In this document: positions 11,039 through 22,251 of the stretch, piece after piece
Position numbering within the stretch: the stretch's first letter is position 1
Layout: the number at the start of each line of letters is the position of its first letter
From: Nereocystis luetkeana
Lineage: Eukaryota > Sar > Phaeophyceae > Laminariales > Laminariaceae
NCBI GenBank assembly: GCA_031213475.1
Contig: JARUPZ010000002.1
Location: 17,027,079-17,091,078, forward strand
Reading direction: 5' to 3'
Length of the DNA: 64,000 nucleotides
Notes under the pieces: generated by a model
What the model saw: only the letters and a program-made list of their open reading frames with translations
Database searches by the model: none
Told to the model about the DNA's origin: nothing
Program-made: the position numbers and the translations under genes

Positions 11039-11235
11039 GTTCAATTTGCGCTTTGGTTTTTATCTTGTGTGCGCTTTCTCCGTCTCGTGTATTTTTAGGC
11101 AGCCGAATTTCGATTTTTTAAGGGTTTTTCGGATCTTCCTATAATAGGGTTCCAGCACCTTTGTGTGACCACGGACTCCTTCGTCTGAGAGTTAATGTGA
11201 GAACAACAACAACAACAACAATAATAGTCTAAACG

Positions 11236-11310
11236 TACACGTTGTTGTTGTTGTTTTCACAATACAGCGCAGTCCGTGGTCGCAGAACAGGCTCCAGTAA
11301 TACGTCGTGT
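11236..11310 (-). mobile_element. R2 3'-end fragment
   Basis: Plus strand shows GTTGTTGTTGTTGTTTTCAC then CAGTCCGTGGTCGCAGAAC and AGGCTCC, the reverse of the R2 tail and body. It faces the tail of copy A across about 14 bp. Confidence 0.5.
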
Positions 11311-11317
11311 TGGGTGT

Positions 11318-11694
11318 GCGCTATAAAAAAGAGGACCTTTAACAATCTGGGAGAAGGGATCTTTAGGTTGGTAGGCTGTTCGGATGTTTTGGTTCCTGTT
11401 GGGATCAAGGCACGGGCGGAGACCCAACCCAACCCCTGACTCTAACCCTAACCCTAACCCTAACCCTGATCCCAAACCGCAGCCGAAACGGGCCAAAACT
11501 CGCCATAAACGAGGCTACGCCGAGTTTGCATCGAACCAGGAACTTTCTCAGATAGATATAGATAGATGCGGACGACGATTCCGATTTAAGTGCAGACCAC
11601 GCTAGACATTTTTCAAGTGAAAAACACCCCTAAAGATCCCTTCTCCCAGACTGCTAAACCTACTCGAGCATAAAAAAAGGCGCTATTATTGTTG
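11318..11694. repeat. Inverted-repeat element enclosing a telomere-like tract
   Basis: CTGGGAGAAGGGATCTTTAGG at the left is repeated inverted as AAAGATCCCTTCTCCCAGAC at about 11630-11652. Between them lies a TAACCC tract. It could be a small TIR element; no target duplication is obvious. Confidence 0.35.
11442..11468. repeat. Interstitial (CCCTAA)n, telomere-type
   Basis: Four tandem CCCTAA units with degenerate neighbours (AACCC, CCTGA). This is the TTAGGG class of telomere sequence. It is too short and internal to be a chromosome end. Confidence 0.7.
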
Positions 11695-11836
11695 GGTTGT
11701 ACTTGTGTAGGGTTGGGGGACCACAAGTAAGCGAGAGACCACACCCAAACCACAGGCTCAAAAGATTCAACGTACCAAGCAAAGAGACCTGACACACGGT
11801 AAACGGGCAAAAGTATACGCAGCAAGCAGCAGCAGT

Positions 11837-11938
11837 GGGTTCTTCACATCATTGAACCGCCGTTCTTTTTTGGTTCTTTCTACCCCGTCGACATCCCGCA
11901 CAACCAGCGTCCGTGCCGATTCTTTAGTCCATACTGGT
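11837..11938 (-). mobile_element. R1 fragment, diverged
   Basis: GGTTCTTCACATCATTGAACCG followed by GTCGACATCC and GTCCGTGCCGATTC, the plus-strand view of the R1 3' end. The CA tail is lost. Confidence 0.55.
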
Positions 11939-11939
11939 A

Positions 11940-12483
11940 TATTCATGGGGAATAACCTACGCAATTATCAGGGACGTGGTATCATAACTGCTGTGCTGCA
12001 CTTTTTTGTGTCAGACAGTCCAGGAAGAGATTATGGCGATCGTTGATATTCGTGTGGTAGTAAGGTTCGATTGCTCCTTTTTTGACTGCATATATATCCG
12101 CGAGTCTTCACTCTGACAGCACCCCAGATAGCAGGCAGGTGTGTTCCTCTTTCGTTTTCACGACTACCGTGCGTTTCGTACGGTGCAGGCAGCACTTCAG
12201 ACAGCATCCGCTGTAGTCAGCAGCCACGAGTTGGTTAGTGGTGGGAACGGGGGTACTCTTCTATGTTATAGTTGAGAGGATATACCCGCGGCCATGTTAG
12301 TTCAGTTTTGCACATTGGTTTTATCTTGTGTGCGCTTTTTTCGTCTCGTGTATTTTGAGGCAGCCGAATTTTCGTTTTTTTTTTGGTTTTTCGGATCTTC
12401 CTAGGGCTCCAGCACCTTTGTGTGACCACGGACTCCTTCGTCAGAGAGTTAATGTGAGAACAACAACAACAACAAACAACAAT
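11940..12483 (+). repeat. Duplicated segment, copy B
   Basis: Partner of copy A, without the R1 insertion and without the 13-bp TA micro-insertion. It ends in an AAC-rich tail immediately before SINE1 copy 1. It serves as the empty-site reference for two insertions in copy A. Confidence 0.7.
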
Positions 12484-12486
12484 ATA

Positions 12487-12840
12487 GCCGGTCGCCCCGG
12501 TGGGTCGAGTGGTTAACCCCGAATTCTGCTTGAGTTTGAGTCCTGGGTTCGAGCCCCAGGTGGGTCGGACATTTGACTTTATTTGCAGAAATAAAAATAA
12601 AAAGGATTCAATTGTTGAGAGCGCCTTGCAGCGTGGGTAGGCACAATTCGATGCGAGTCGACGAGGGAAGAAAAGGCTGAAATATTCTCGCGATAAAAAT
12701 GAAGGTACGTACCGTAGCGGGAAGGGGGTAGAAGAAGAGCCTGCTATGTGACCCCGGATCTGAGTTACGAGTTGGAAGGAGAGAGAGAAGAAGATGTGCG
12801 AAGATAATATATGGGATGAGCAACAAAAAAAAAAAAAAAA
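12487..12840 (+). mobile_element. SINE1 (tRNA-derived), full-length copy 1
   Basis: The head GGTCGCCCCGGTGGGTCGAG has an A-box-like segment and is followed by a perfect T-arm/B-box (CTGGG TTCGAGC CCCAG). About 250 bp of unrelated body follows (AGAGCGCCTTGCAGCGTGGG ... GATCTGAGTTACGAG), ending ATGGGATGAG plus a poly(A) tail. Two more full or near-full copies and one truncated copy lie in the window. Confidence 0.85.
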
Positions 12841-12842
12841 TG

Positions 12843-13112
12843 ATGAGAGAGATACACAAGCTCTGTGGTCACGAGACTTTATATACTACCGAGGTATTTC
12901 TTCCACTCCAGAGTTATTGGAGCCTGTCCTGCGACCTCGGACTGCATTGTATTGTGAGTTAATGTGAGAACAACAGCAATACCCCATAGAGATGCAGCAT
13001 CAAGCAGTGTCGCACAGCAGTATTAATAGTAATAGTAACAGTAGTAAGAGGGGTAGACAATGCAACGCCATGCTCATCGTACTGGATACGACAGGCACAC
13101 GACATACACATT
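12843..13112 (-). mobile_element. R1/R2-type LINE fragment, diverged
   Basis: AGAGATACACAAGCTCTGTGG matches R1; further right GACAATGCAACGCCATG and GGATACGACAGGCACACGAC match the longer R1 copies at 30.3 and 63.9 kb. A second tail-like piece (GTTAATGTGAGAACAACAGC, 12957-12976) sits inside in the opposite sense, so this is a composite. Confidence 0.45.
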
Positions 13113-13249
13113 ATTTTTATTATTATGCTTGCCATCCGACAATTATGTACGTAGTGTTGTTCTAAAAAAAGGAAGTAACAGAACTCTCCAGACCAAAAGC
13201 GCGGCGGTATCATACGACAAATCAAAACTGATGTGACGCACATGAAGAC

Positions 13250-13358
13250 TACTACCGGGGACCATAGTTAATGGAACCTATGGTCTACATAAAAACCTAC
13301 ATATTTCGCTATTTTTACTAACAATATTTGGTGCTATTGACTATGATCCCCCGCAATA
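13250..13358 (+). mobile_element. MITE1 copy b, degenerate
   Basis: ACTACCGGGGACCATAGTTA ... CTATGATCCCCCGCAATA. Both ends have base changes and the core is recognisable. Confidence 0.7.
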
Positions 13359-13420
13359 CTACAACTGTGCAACCCACATCCCACATCCCTCCATATCATC
13401 CACAAAAAAACGGCCGCTCC

Positions 13421-13517
13421 TTAACCCCTTTAGTACGGCAGTGCCGAATTGGGGACAAACCAGTCTAATTCCGGGTGATTTGTCCCCCAAACGGCACTGC
13501 GGTAATAAAAGGGTTAA
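13421..13517. mobile_element. MITE2 copy, TTAA on both sides
   Basis: TTAACCCCTTTAGTACGGCA to AATAAAAGGGTTAA; arms pair through GGGGACAAACCAG and GATTTGTCCCCC. The right TTAA is shared with the next copy. Confidence 0.8.
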
Positions 13518-13614
13518 CCCTTTTAGAACTCCAGTCCCGTTTTGGGGACAAACAACTCAAATTCAAAGTACTCGTCCCCAATTGTCCCGAAAACGAGACT
13601 GCAGTGCTAAAACC
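13518..13614. mobile_element. MITE2 copy, tandem with the previous one
   Basis: CCCTTTTAGAACTCCAGTCC to GCAGTGCTAAAA. The two abut at one TTAA, consistent with reuse of the TTAA target. Confidence 0.7.
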
Positions 13615-14572
13615 CCCCCTAAGAAGCATCTATTAATACCAAAAACCCGCTGTCCATCAAAATGGCCCTGGTAGTTAATAAGTGTTGTTGTTATGCGCAT
13701 CTTTCAACGCGCAGAAAAGGTCGTGAATTCTATAAAAGAGTAGAAGAGAGAAAGCGAAACACACTAAAACACGAAAGGATCTGGACGAGAGGGTCTGTAA
13801 TCTGAAACCGACGCAGCCGAGCCGACTCTCTGGCATCCTTGGCGGGCGGGACGAATAGCAAGATGAAACATATTACCTGGTATGAATGAAGCTGGAAGGG
13901 GACAGAGAAGCACGGCGGCCAGACCTTACTCCTTACTCCTGACTGTATGGACAACAACGAAAACAACAACCTGATCGATCGTCGGTCGACCCTTCGTGCG
14001 CGAACCAACGAGAAAGAGGACGGGAAGAACATAGCATCATCATCGATCTATGTATCGTGCGCGGCGGCCAATAGGAATAAACAACGAAAAAAACTACCAG
14101 GTACCAGGTACGCTGCTGCTGCTGCTGCTGCTGCTGCTTGCTGCAGTTTACTACTACTACTGTACGTGCAACGCCTTTCGACCCTTTTGTATATTTTTTT
14201 GTCTCTCTCTCGCCGACGCACTCCTTTTTTTCAGGAAATACAAAACCCCTCCTACTTTTATTACTGCGAGTGAGTATGTGTACCTCTGCAGAGAGAGGTA
14301 AACGCAAAAAAAAAAGAAGAGAAAACGGAACCACACCGAGTACTCGCCGCCATGTCGGAATTGAAACCAAACTACGCTACTCGTATTAATGATAGGATCA
14401 CTCTGACCTTTGGGTCAGAATGGGAGCGGGTTGGGGCTTTTGTCAAAAAGTTAAAAAAAAATATCCAGGTTTGTTTTACTTGATTTTAGTATACCCCTCC
14501 CCCCTTGTCTAGGACTGCCCCAATAAAGGTTGGGGTGCCGATATTTTTTTTCGTGTACCCTTCCGGCCTGTG

Positions 14573-14708
14573 TTTTTTTTTTTTTTTTTTTTTTTTGCTC
14601 ATCCCATCCATTATCTTCGCACATCTTCTTCTCTCTCTCCTTCCAACTCGTAACTCAGATCCGGGGTCACATAGCAGGCTCTTCTCCCTACCCCCTTCCC
14701 GCTACGGT
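14573..14708 (-). mobile_element. SINE1, 5'-truncated copy
   Basis: On plus, a poly(T) run, then GCTCATCCCATCCATTATC and TCAGATCCGGGGTCACATAG, stopping at CCCGCTACGGTA. Only the 3' 120 bp plus tail are present, the pattern expected of incomplete reverse transcription. Confidence 0.8.
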
Positions 14709-15671
14709 ATGGTATGTATCATACCTAGTATTAATACCAGTAATATGTACCAGGTATCGTTCGTTCGTTCGTACACATCACGGCACGTTTTTTTTTTTTT
14801 GGTAGAATGTTCCCAGGTTGTGTTTCCATACAAAAACTCGAGGTTGCAAATTGATATGCTCGCTGTCTCCGGTCAACCCTTTTGCTTCAATTATTCGAGT
14901 GTCGACATATCTATCGAAGGTCTCCCTCCAGCAGGCAAGCCAAAGAGACGAATCAACCCCCTCCCCCCCCTTCTCCACATGCGTTTTTTTTTTAGCGCAT
15001 GCTATCACGGGTGGGCCTATGTATGAAGAATCAGAACCCACAACGGACCCCAAAGTCCATTTATCCCCCTGTGTTCACACATCATATTTGGTTATGATTG
15101 CTATGTTCTCGTGTCAGTAGCCGCCACCGACACCCCGGAAAAAAAAAAAGAGCTGCGGAAAAGGCCACTAAAACCGTGATAAATGCGAAGATACTAAATC
15201 TGGTGCATGCAGCCAGAAACCCCACAGAGGCTTTCTCGTTATCGTCCCGCGTACTTTTAGCTCGTCCTGTGGGACCCGCATGCCGGGCGTGCCCATTGAT
15301 CCACCAGCAACTGACTAAAAAAAAAGGCGTTCCTCCCAACAATCTTGTTGACGGCGCCTGACTTTTCTACATCTGTCGTCGATGCTATTGGTAAAGGGCC
15401 GAGGCGGGGCGCGAAGAGCGTACACAGCGAGACTCCCCTGTTCCCCCGACTCGAACCCCGGTCCTTTACCCTTACACCACTCTTTTTGCTACTGCAAACA
15501 TTATCCTGTACTAATTCCAAGTAGTTTGTCCGACACAAACACGCGGGTGCAGGCAGCGATTCCACAGAGGCCTGACGCGTAAAACCTTTGTTTTACTACT
15601 GCAAAAAATGGACGCGCACTAGTTCCAGGCAGGTGATCCCCAAAACACGGGCACAGAGTTCTAAAGCGGCG

Positions 15672-15767
15672 TGAACCTTTTAGCACCCCAGTCCCGTTTT
15701 GGGGACAAACTGCTCAGAATTCGAGTGGTTCGTCCCCGAAACGGGACTGCTGTCTTAAAAGTGTCAA
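15672..15767. mobile_element. MITE2 copy
   Basis: GAACCTTTTAGCACCCCAGT to GCTGTCTTAAAAGTGTCAA with well-matched GGGGACAAAC/TTCGTCCCC arms. Half-copies lie nearby at about 15515-15545 and 15995-16030. Confidence 0.7.
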
Positions 15768-15793
15768 CTCCTCTTGTAACTACTCCGAATGAT

Positions 15794-15977
15794 CAGGGCT
15801 GTTCACGGGTCGTGTCGAGCCTCGCGGGCCGGGTCGGGTCGGGTCGGGTATAACAGTGACCGGGCCCGATCCGTGAGAATTAAAAAACCTCCTGACCCGA
15901 CCCGAGCCGACCCGTGATATTTCGAAATTTTTCTGACCCGACCAGTGGATTGGGGTCATGACCCGTGCAGAGCCCTG
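15794..15977. mobile_element. hAT-like GGGTC-rich element (copy 2)
   Basis: Ends CAGGGCTGTTCACGGGTCG and CATGACCCGTGCAGAGCCCTG form an imperfect inverted repeat; the inside is GGGTC/GACCC-rich. Opposite orientation to the copy at 3391-3594. Confidence 0.55.
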
Positions 15978-16189
15978 CGAAAAAAATCCTACTCTGATTT
16001 CAAGTAGTTTATCCCCAAAAACGAGGGTAGGTGCACTTTCTGAAGGGGGCACGGTTGCAGCATTCAACTCCCCTTATACCTGTACAACATCCATCGATTT
16101 TGGCCTATCACCACTACTGCTTGCTGTGAGTCGACTTTCTCTCTTCTTCGTCTGTCGCTGTAGCTTTTGCTTTTTTTCCCGGAAAGGGA

Positions 16190-16317
16190 AGCTGTTTATA
16201 CAGTACACACCCTCCTCTGTCTTCCCAAAGGAAAGCTGTACAATCAAAATAAAACGGGGAGCGGAGCGGAGCCCCTCAAAAAACAAAGACACAAACGTCG
16301 CCCCCGCCAACTACGAG
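16190..16317 (+). CDS. Candidate exon, unknown protein
   Basis: A poly-pyrimidine tract (GCTTTTGCTTTTTTTCCCGG) precedes an open stretch that ends at CTACGA|GTGAGT. One frame reads LFIQYTPSSVFPKESCTIKI. A second frame is open too, so phase is unsure. No partner exon found. Confidence 0.2.
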
Positions 16318-16459
16318 TGAGTTTGTTACATTTTACAGTAGCGAGCGTCACCCCGGCGCTACTACTGTCCCTCATACTATGATATGAACAAATACTATTA
16401 TGCCACGCGAACAATCTATCTAAACAACCGAAGAAATAATAAAAAAACGCTCGACGGTT

Positions 16460-16720
16460 TCATTTTTTTTCGAGGGGCTGACCAACAACAACAGGCATCG
16501 ACTGGAACTCCGAAGTCTTCTCCTCTCCCCCCGGGTGGGTGTGGGACACGTACGGCTGTGCCTGGCCGACATAGGGCTGTGGGTTGTCTTGGTGTGCGTG
16601 TTGGGCTCCCCCTCCTCCTCCTCCTCCTCCTCCTCCTCCTCCTGCGAACGAGCCAACGGGGAGTTGCACGTGGTCGATTCTTGGTTTGCATTTGGGGATG
16701 TTGCGGTCAGTAGACGCCAC
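16460..16720 (-). CDS. Gene C, terminal exon of an unrecognised Gly/Gln/Pro-rich protein
   Basis: An 86-codon minus-strand frame ends at TGA (16460-16462). It has a 12-Gly run coded by GGA repeats, then polar sequence with two QPYV repeats (QPYVGQ, QPYVSH) and the tail SMPVVVGQPLEKK. Codon choice outside the Gly run is G/C-ending, as in the confirmed exons. There is no ATG; the frame is closed by a stop just upstream, so an acceptor within the first 20-30 bases is expected (for example after GTCGAG). Repeated aromatic/Pro motifs and a Lys-rich end suit a flexible cytoplasmic tail. No domain is recognised and earlier exons were not found. Confidence 0.45.
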   Translation of the reverse strand: MASTDRNIPKCKPRIDHVQLPVGSFAGGGGGGGGGGGGAQHAHQDNPQPYVGQAQPYVSHTHPGGEEKTSEFQSMPVVVGQPLEKK

Positions 16721-17617
16721 GGATCTCGGCTCGACCCACCGCTACTGCTTAGTATTACCAGTGTGTCAACTGGTGCTCGAATGCATGTATCACTCCACCG
16801 TGTATAGATGTACTACAAACAATCGAAAACAGACGTCGACGTCATTCCAACCCGCCCTTCCCCTGTACCATACCAGATAAGAAATCAACTGAAGAGCAAA
16901 CGACTGAGCATGTGTGGTACAATCTTATAAAAGGGCAAAAATGTCATCACCAGCAAACTATTATGCAAAAGAAATGAGATGAGCAAAACGCAAGAACATA
17001 AAATAAATACCGTGATGGCGTAGTATCAGAACCGGGGGAAGGAAAAATCCCAGAAATTCCAGAGGTACACAGCCCCCATCGCACGTGTACACATATAAGA
17101 GCCAGTAGAATGAACAGCGAAGCCCAGTTCGCTCAGTCAGGAAGCTCTCGGAAGGTCGACAAATAAACACAAGAGACAAGGGGAAAGGCTGTGAGTGTGT
17201 GTCTTAACCCCCCCCAGAGAGCATTGGAACGAACCGAATGGAATACTATTTGCCGCATGATTTGGTGTTGATTGGTTGTGGGAAACGAATAGATTCAGCT
17301 CAGCCCGAGAAAAACAGTATATCTAGGAAGAGGAAGAAGAAGTGTTGCACCCCTTTTTCTTGTTCGGGAGGACCGAACGGCCCGACCGAAAGGGAACAAA
17401 TATCAGATTATTTGATGTAGATGGACACCACCGAAGATGGGTTCGGACACCAATTTGCTTTGGCATGTGCAAAGGACACCGTTCGTGCCGATTCGGCTGG
17501 CGAGGCCCAGGATTCTTCTGCATGGACCCAAACACGTTTTTTTTTAGGTAGGAACGGAACGAATGACCACGAAGAGCCTCGTTCCGTTCCGCTCGTTTCC
17601 ATGCTCTTTGGTGGGAG

Positions 17618-17825
17618 TTAAGACACGCCCTGAAGGCGCCATCCACTTTCCCCCCACTTGGCACTCAGAAAAACCGAATCAGTCTCGCTTCTCGCAGACA
17701 CACGTGGCACGTAGAGAAACGGTGATAAATCCACAATTTCTCCATCAAGTTCGAAGATATGGTCACCCAACCCGCCTTCCGACGTATTCGCAGCGGGTGA
17801 CCTCACCGGCGGCGTTCGCGGGAGG
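17618..17825 (-). CDS. Candidate ORF remnant interrupted by MITE1
   Basis: The minus frame reads protein-like (GDHIFELDGEIVDLSPFLYV) to a TAA near 17618. Its upstream side ends exactly at MITE1 copy c, so if it is coding the MITE cut it. No family recognised. A plus-strand frame at 17421-17621 competes. Confidence 0.18.
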
Positions 17826-17826
17826 C

Positions 17827-17935
17827 TATTACGGGGGACCATAGTTAATAGGACCAAATATTGTTAGTAAAAATGGTCAAGTATATAGGTTTTTATGTAT
17901 ACCATAGGTCCTATTAACTATGGTCCCCCGTAATA
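17827..17935 (-). mobile_element. MITE1 copy c
   Basis: Near-perfect inverted ends TATTACGGGGGACC / GGTCCCCCGTAATA; the core is in the opposite orientation to copy a. Flanked by C...G like most copies. Confidence 0.9.
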
Positions 17936-18359
17936 GGCCACCGGTTCGTCCCAAGCTATTTATAACCATACGCGTGGAATCCTTGACCTCATAGCTGATC
18001 GAAAATATATCATGCCACTCCGTCCCTCGTAAATCAGGGGCCGTACTGATTCAATAAAAATATACAGAAGTTCCAGATGTTTAGGAAAAGACTATAGTGC
18101 TCACATCATAGTTGAGAGGAATAACTGACAGGCAATATACTGCTGTCTGTGGTACGTGTACACCGTTTCTTCTGTTGATGATCACCTCTCTCGCCCGCGA
18201 GGCTTTAAGCCGTATCGCCAACCCTCCGACGCGCACGTAAAAGGCGCAGTACCTGGCATCATACAAGGCACGGGGAACCTAGGAACTAGGAACCCCTCCC
18301 CGACGACACTTGTGGCCGTCCCGAACAAGCCGCTCGACTGCGAGATCATGCCCAGCAGC

Positions 18360-18360
<1 letters not shown>

Positions 18361-18415
<55 letters not shown>

Positions 18416-18417
18416 GG
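18361..18417. repeat. (TTG)n microsatellite
   Basis: About 18 uninterrupted TTG units, translating as poly-Leu or poly-Cys in spurious frames. Confidence 0.9.
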
Positions 18418-18747
18418 TTGTTCGTTTATCTCACATAAGCTCATGGCCGCGATCTATGAATAACACGTGGTCCTGAGACGAAGCGGCACGATGTGCACGA
18501 CGCCTACAGGTGCTACGTCTAGCTGCAATAATAGTAGATACAGGAGGTGTACAGAGTAAACCGGACCCCATCAAATTTCAGTCGGGGGGGGACCAGGGTG
18601 ACAGCCAGTACCACCACCCGCTGCACATACACTTAAGCAGTGCTGGCATCCACAGCAGTATACTTCGTACTGCCGTAAGCATAGGCAAAGAATTCCCTTT
18701 CGATAAAAATAGTGACGCAGCAAGTCCGACAAGCTTGGCCAGCCGTC

Positions 18748-19097
18748 GCCGGTCGCCCCGGTGGTTCAAGTGGTTAACCTCGAATTCTACTTGTTTGAGT
18801 CCTGGGTTCGAGCCCCAGGTGGGTCGGACTTTGACTTTATTTGCAAAAATAAGAAATAAAAAGGATTCAATTGTTGAGAGCGCCTTGCAGCGTGGGTAGG
18901 CACAATTCGATGCGAGTCGACGAGGGAAGAAAAGGTTGAAATCTTCTCGCGATAAAAATGAAGGCACGTACCGTAGCGGGAAGGGGGGAGAAGAGCCTGC
19001 TATGTGACCCCGGATCTGAGCTACGAGTTGGAAAGAGAGAGAGAACAAGATGTGCGAAGATAATGGATGGGATGAGAAAAAAAAAAAGAAAAAAAAA
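18748..19097 (+). mobile_element. SINE1, full-length copy 2
   Basis: Same head (GGTCGCCCCGGTGGTTCAAG), B-box TGGGTTCGAGCCCCAGG, body and ATGGGATGAG plus A-rich tail as copy 1. The A-box region is slightly better kept here. Confidence 0.87.
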
Positions 19098-19228
19098 GGG
19101 GCAATGTATGCTGGTACCAAGTACTAGGCAAGGAAAAAACCGAATGGTGCTCTTGGGCCGACGAGCGAGGTACGCACTTCGTAAAGGAGTGCATCGTGGA
19201 ATCGGGTTCACTGGAGGAAAATTTCGAG

Positions 19229-19331
19229 TTGGCCCTTTACAGGAGTCCATTTTGGGGGAGAAACAAATCGCACTTAGAATTTGAGTGGTTTTGTCCCCAA
19301 AACGGGACTGCAGTTTGCCCTAAAAGAATTG
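19229..19331. mobile_element. MITE2, degenerate copy
   Basis: TTTGTCCCCAAAACGGGACT in the right arm is intact; the left arm (GGCCCTTTACAGGAGTCC) is altered. Confidence 0.5.
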
Positions 19332-19619
19332 AAGCATCTGGTATTGCACCAACTTTAGTCTGCAACTCCCTCAGAGTGGCATCGTCGGCAGCTGGGTTTT
19401 TGAGTACCAGGTAGTAGTCAGGTTGTGTTCACGAGAGTGACAGCAGGCCGTTTCCTGATAGCTGAAAGGTGTAATTGGGGTTTCCGTCGAAGTAGGAAGG
19501 CATGTTCAGTGAGACTAACTTTCTGACGGAGGCTAGGTTCTACTGCCTGATATCGGCCTTGCAGTCCTTCCTATTTGAACCCCGTCCGGTATGACTGTAA
19601 GTCAGCGGGAGTGTCACGA

Positions 19620-19920
19620 CTCCTACTAATGGGTAAGTGCCGATAGCCAACTAACTGACATTAGTCGGCAAGTCGGCTGCCAAAGCTAGCTGACGGCCAG
19701 CCGACTCGCCGACTTAACTAATAAATCAAGCCTCCTCGGCCGCGGGGGTCCCCCGCCAAAAGAGGAAGAAAATGCATCCCGCATTCAACAATCCTTCCTA
19801 CAAGTATGGAAAACCCAAGCAAGTCGGATAGTCGGCACCTCGTACGGAAAGCGGCCACGTATTAGTCCGACTAATAACTAGTTGGCGACTCAAGTCGTGC
19901 CGACTCGCAGTTCTACCGAC
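19620..19920. repeat. GTCGG-rich inverted repeats
   Basis: TTAGTCGGCAAGTCGGCTG is followed within 60 bp by CAGCCGACTCGCCGACTTAA, and related GTCGG/CCGAC words recur to 19915. Possibly a TIR element or a hairpin-forming array. Class not determined. Confidence 0.4.
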
Positions 19921-21115
19921 GGGACTTCAGAGGGAAAGCATTGCGAAAGGTAAAACGACGGTCACAGCAGCGGCCACAAGAAGCAGCAGCCCGAGATATC
20001 GGCGTACATTGTGTGTCCGAAGCTTGATGTAAGGAGCTGTAGCACCCGCGCGCAGCATGGCGATTCTTGTACTGCTGCAAGCTCTACCTACTACAACTGC
20101 TGGACCGTATTAGACGGCTGATAGGGTCGCACCCATGTCTTTTTGGTCGCTATGCATGGATGGATCCCCAAATACTGCAGGAAAAAACCGTCGGGTGATT
20201 TAGCACTATTAATAGGTCGTACGCAAAATATATACCAGTACTAGGTATATGCGTAGTATCTCTAAGTTCACGTGAGATGCCTGTTTTGTTCACGACCGAC
20301 GGAATTAATTATTCACAGTCATGGGCTCTACCGACGGAACCTAATAGTTTAAGTTACCCAGAGGCAGAGAGAAGAGAAGAACGGCCACACCCGTACCGTA
20401 CCCCCTCCTAGCTTCTCGTGACAGGTGCCCAAGCAGAACACGGCACTGCTCGCTGCCGATTGATAGGCCTAGAGGCTAGGTCTACTGTTGTGGTTTCTCC
20501 CGCCCACCCGCCCCTTTCTTCTTTCGAGGGCGGATGGGACGGAGCGGCCACATGGTGCTGGCCACACCGTATTATACTTTTATTGCTATCTGTGATTAAC
20601 TGGTAGCGATTCGGGGCTCTCACCAGGAGAGTGGAGTTGGGGTATGTCAATGGTTTTCTACCATTGGGGGTCTCGGTCGTCCGGGACTGCGTTTGTTTGA
20701 GCCCCGGCCAGTCGGCTGGGGGGGGGAACTCCCGGTTACTGGCAGTACGATAGGCAACGAGAGTCAGCGGCCGGTGCCGTGGCTCTCATACCACGCCAGT
20801 AGACTCCCCCCCCCGACATCGCAGAGAATAATAATAACATGACAATTCGAAGGATATACAACAAAATTGGTACTTTTCCTTCTCTCTTCATTTATTTATT
20901 TTTGTTTCTTTCTTTCATTCTCTCCTTCAATTTTTTTTGGATCATCTTTCGTTTTTCTCTACTTCAAAAGTGTACCAAACATCTTGGTTGTTCGCGTGTA
21001 CGATATGAAATATAAAATATTTTGTGCTTGCCCTATCCAGCACGATGGCGTATGAACAGCCATGCATTGTCTACTCTCCGTACGGCACTCTGATTTACCT
21101 GAGGCGTATATCTGT
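19921..21115. other. No gene recognised
   Basis: No convincing exon. It has one CTATTAATAG palindrome (20206-20215) and two runs of 8 or 9 G or C near 20718 and 20807 around a short CCGGGACTGCG stretch. Nothing else stands out. Confidence 0.4.
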
Positions 21116-21121
21116 GTCGTC

Positions 21122-21276
21122 GTTTGGTGGTCACAAAGCTTGTACAGCAGCAGTACCGGTTATCTCGTCATCTCTCTAAGAAGAAGAGGAACCAGCACAT
21201 CACCATGGACACAGGGTGTACTGGATGTCGACAGGTGTAAGAACGGTTAAATGTGAAGAACGCACACAACACACAC
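21122..21276 (+). mobile_element. R1 LINE-end fragment
   Basis: Ends CTGGATGTCGACAGGTG ... GGTTAAATGTGAAGAACGCAC plus CACACA-type tail, here on the plus strand, truncated at the 5' side. Confidence 0.6.
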
Positions 21277-21754
21277 TCAAGCCACATGGTGCCTTCGATG
21301 CGGACACAGCAGAGCTCAACGTACAAGACGATGGAAGTTCCGAAAACATGAAAACATGCGTGATATACGTGGGCAGTTACACACACACGAAACAGTCGTA
21401 GGCCAGCGGCGCGTCCCATCTCAACGTTTACGACTGCTGCTGTTCACTGGTAGGTTTTACGTACGTGTGAGGGTCAGCGCATACTCAGTGGCTGCATTGG
21501 CTGCCGGCTGCACGTGGATCTTCACGACACCAACCACAGAGTAGAAACTCTTGTGTACCAGCGCCCAGGCACAGCGGTACGTACTACAGCAGTGCAACTT
21601 GTAGTACCAGGTACGTAGGAGCGTTGATTTCCATTCCAACATCAGATATTTTTCACCAGTTTCACCATGTTCTCGGGTACACTGACACACTGACACACGG
21701 ACACGAACGCCTACTACAGGGAATAACTGCTACCTGTTACTTACAAAACAGCAG

Positions 21755-21863
21755 TATTACGGGGGACCATAGTTAATAGGACCTATGGTATACATAAAAA
21801 CCTATATATTTAACCATTTTTACTAACAATATTCGGTCCTATTAACTATGGTCCCCCGTAATA
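21755..21863 (+). mobile_element. MITE1 copy d
   Basis: Intact inverted ends TATTACGGGGGACCATAGTT / AACTATGGTCCCCCGTAATA, with TA at both borders. Confidence 0.9.
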
Positions 21864-22251
21864 GTAGTTGCACGACCCTCGGCAACACAATCCTGAGGTC
21901 GGCCCCGGGTCGGTGCCTCGATTGTGTAACATGTAAATACTGCTGCTGCTCTTGTTGCCGTTGGCTGCTGATATAATCCCGGCGTGTGTCCGTACAGCCG
22001 TACAGATTACCGACCACCAACCTTTACGTACGTACCTGGTACTGCTGTAGTGACAAAGTCCAGTCCCACAAGGCACACGACAGCACACTTTTGACGATTA
22101 CGATTTCAAGCGAGGCAACGGAACCCACGGGGCCTTCATAAAATACATCCCCTGCAAAACTCATCACGCCTGCATCCAGAGGTGTTTTCCGGGCAAGGGG
22201 AAAACCCACTCTGTCATCTCCGCGCTCGTCCACACCCCAGGGAGGCATTGA

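Larger units (their letters stand above)
10525..11222 (+). repeat. Duplicated segment, copy A (R2-type retroelement)
   Basis: Matches copy B (11940-12483) at roughly 85 percent by eye over its length, ending in GAGAACAACAACAAC-type tails. Copy A has a 128-bp R1 insertion (10843-10970) that B lacks. It also has an extra 13 bp at 11026-11038 made of a TATTAATA plus a TACCTGGTA unit. The common 3' AAC tail suggests both are copies of one retroelement. Confidence 0.7.

Noticed and set aside
11442..11468. Chromosome end
   Set aside because: Only a few TTAGGG-type units with ordinary sequence on both sides.
16961..17179. Hydrophobic minus ORF that might be a Pmp3-type membrane peptide
   Set aside because: Order and spacing of the Pmp3 motifs do not match; likely a chance T-rich frame.
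18761..18826. Possible tRNA gene
   Set aside because: The T-arm is perfect but the acceptor ends do not pair, and the same head precedes an identical body in three copies: a SINE.
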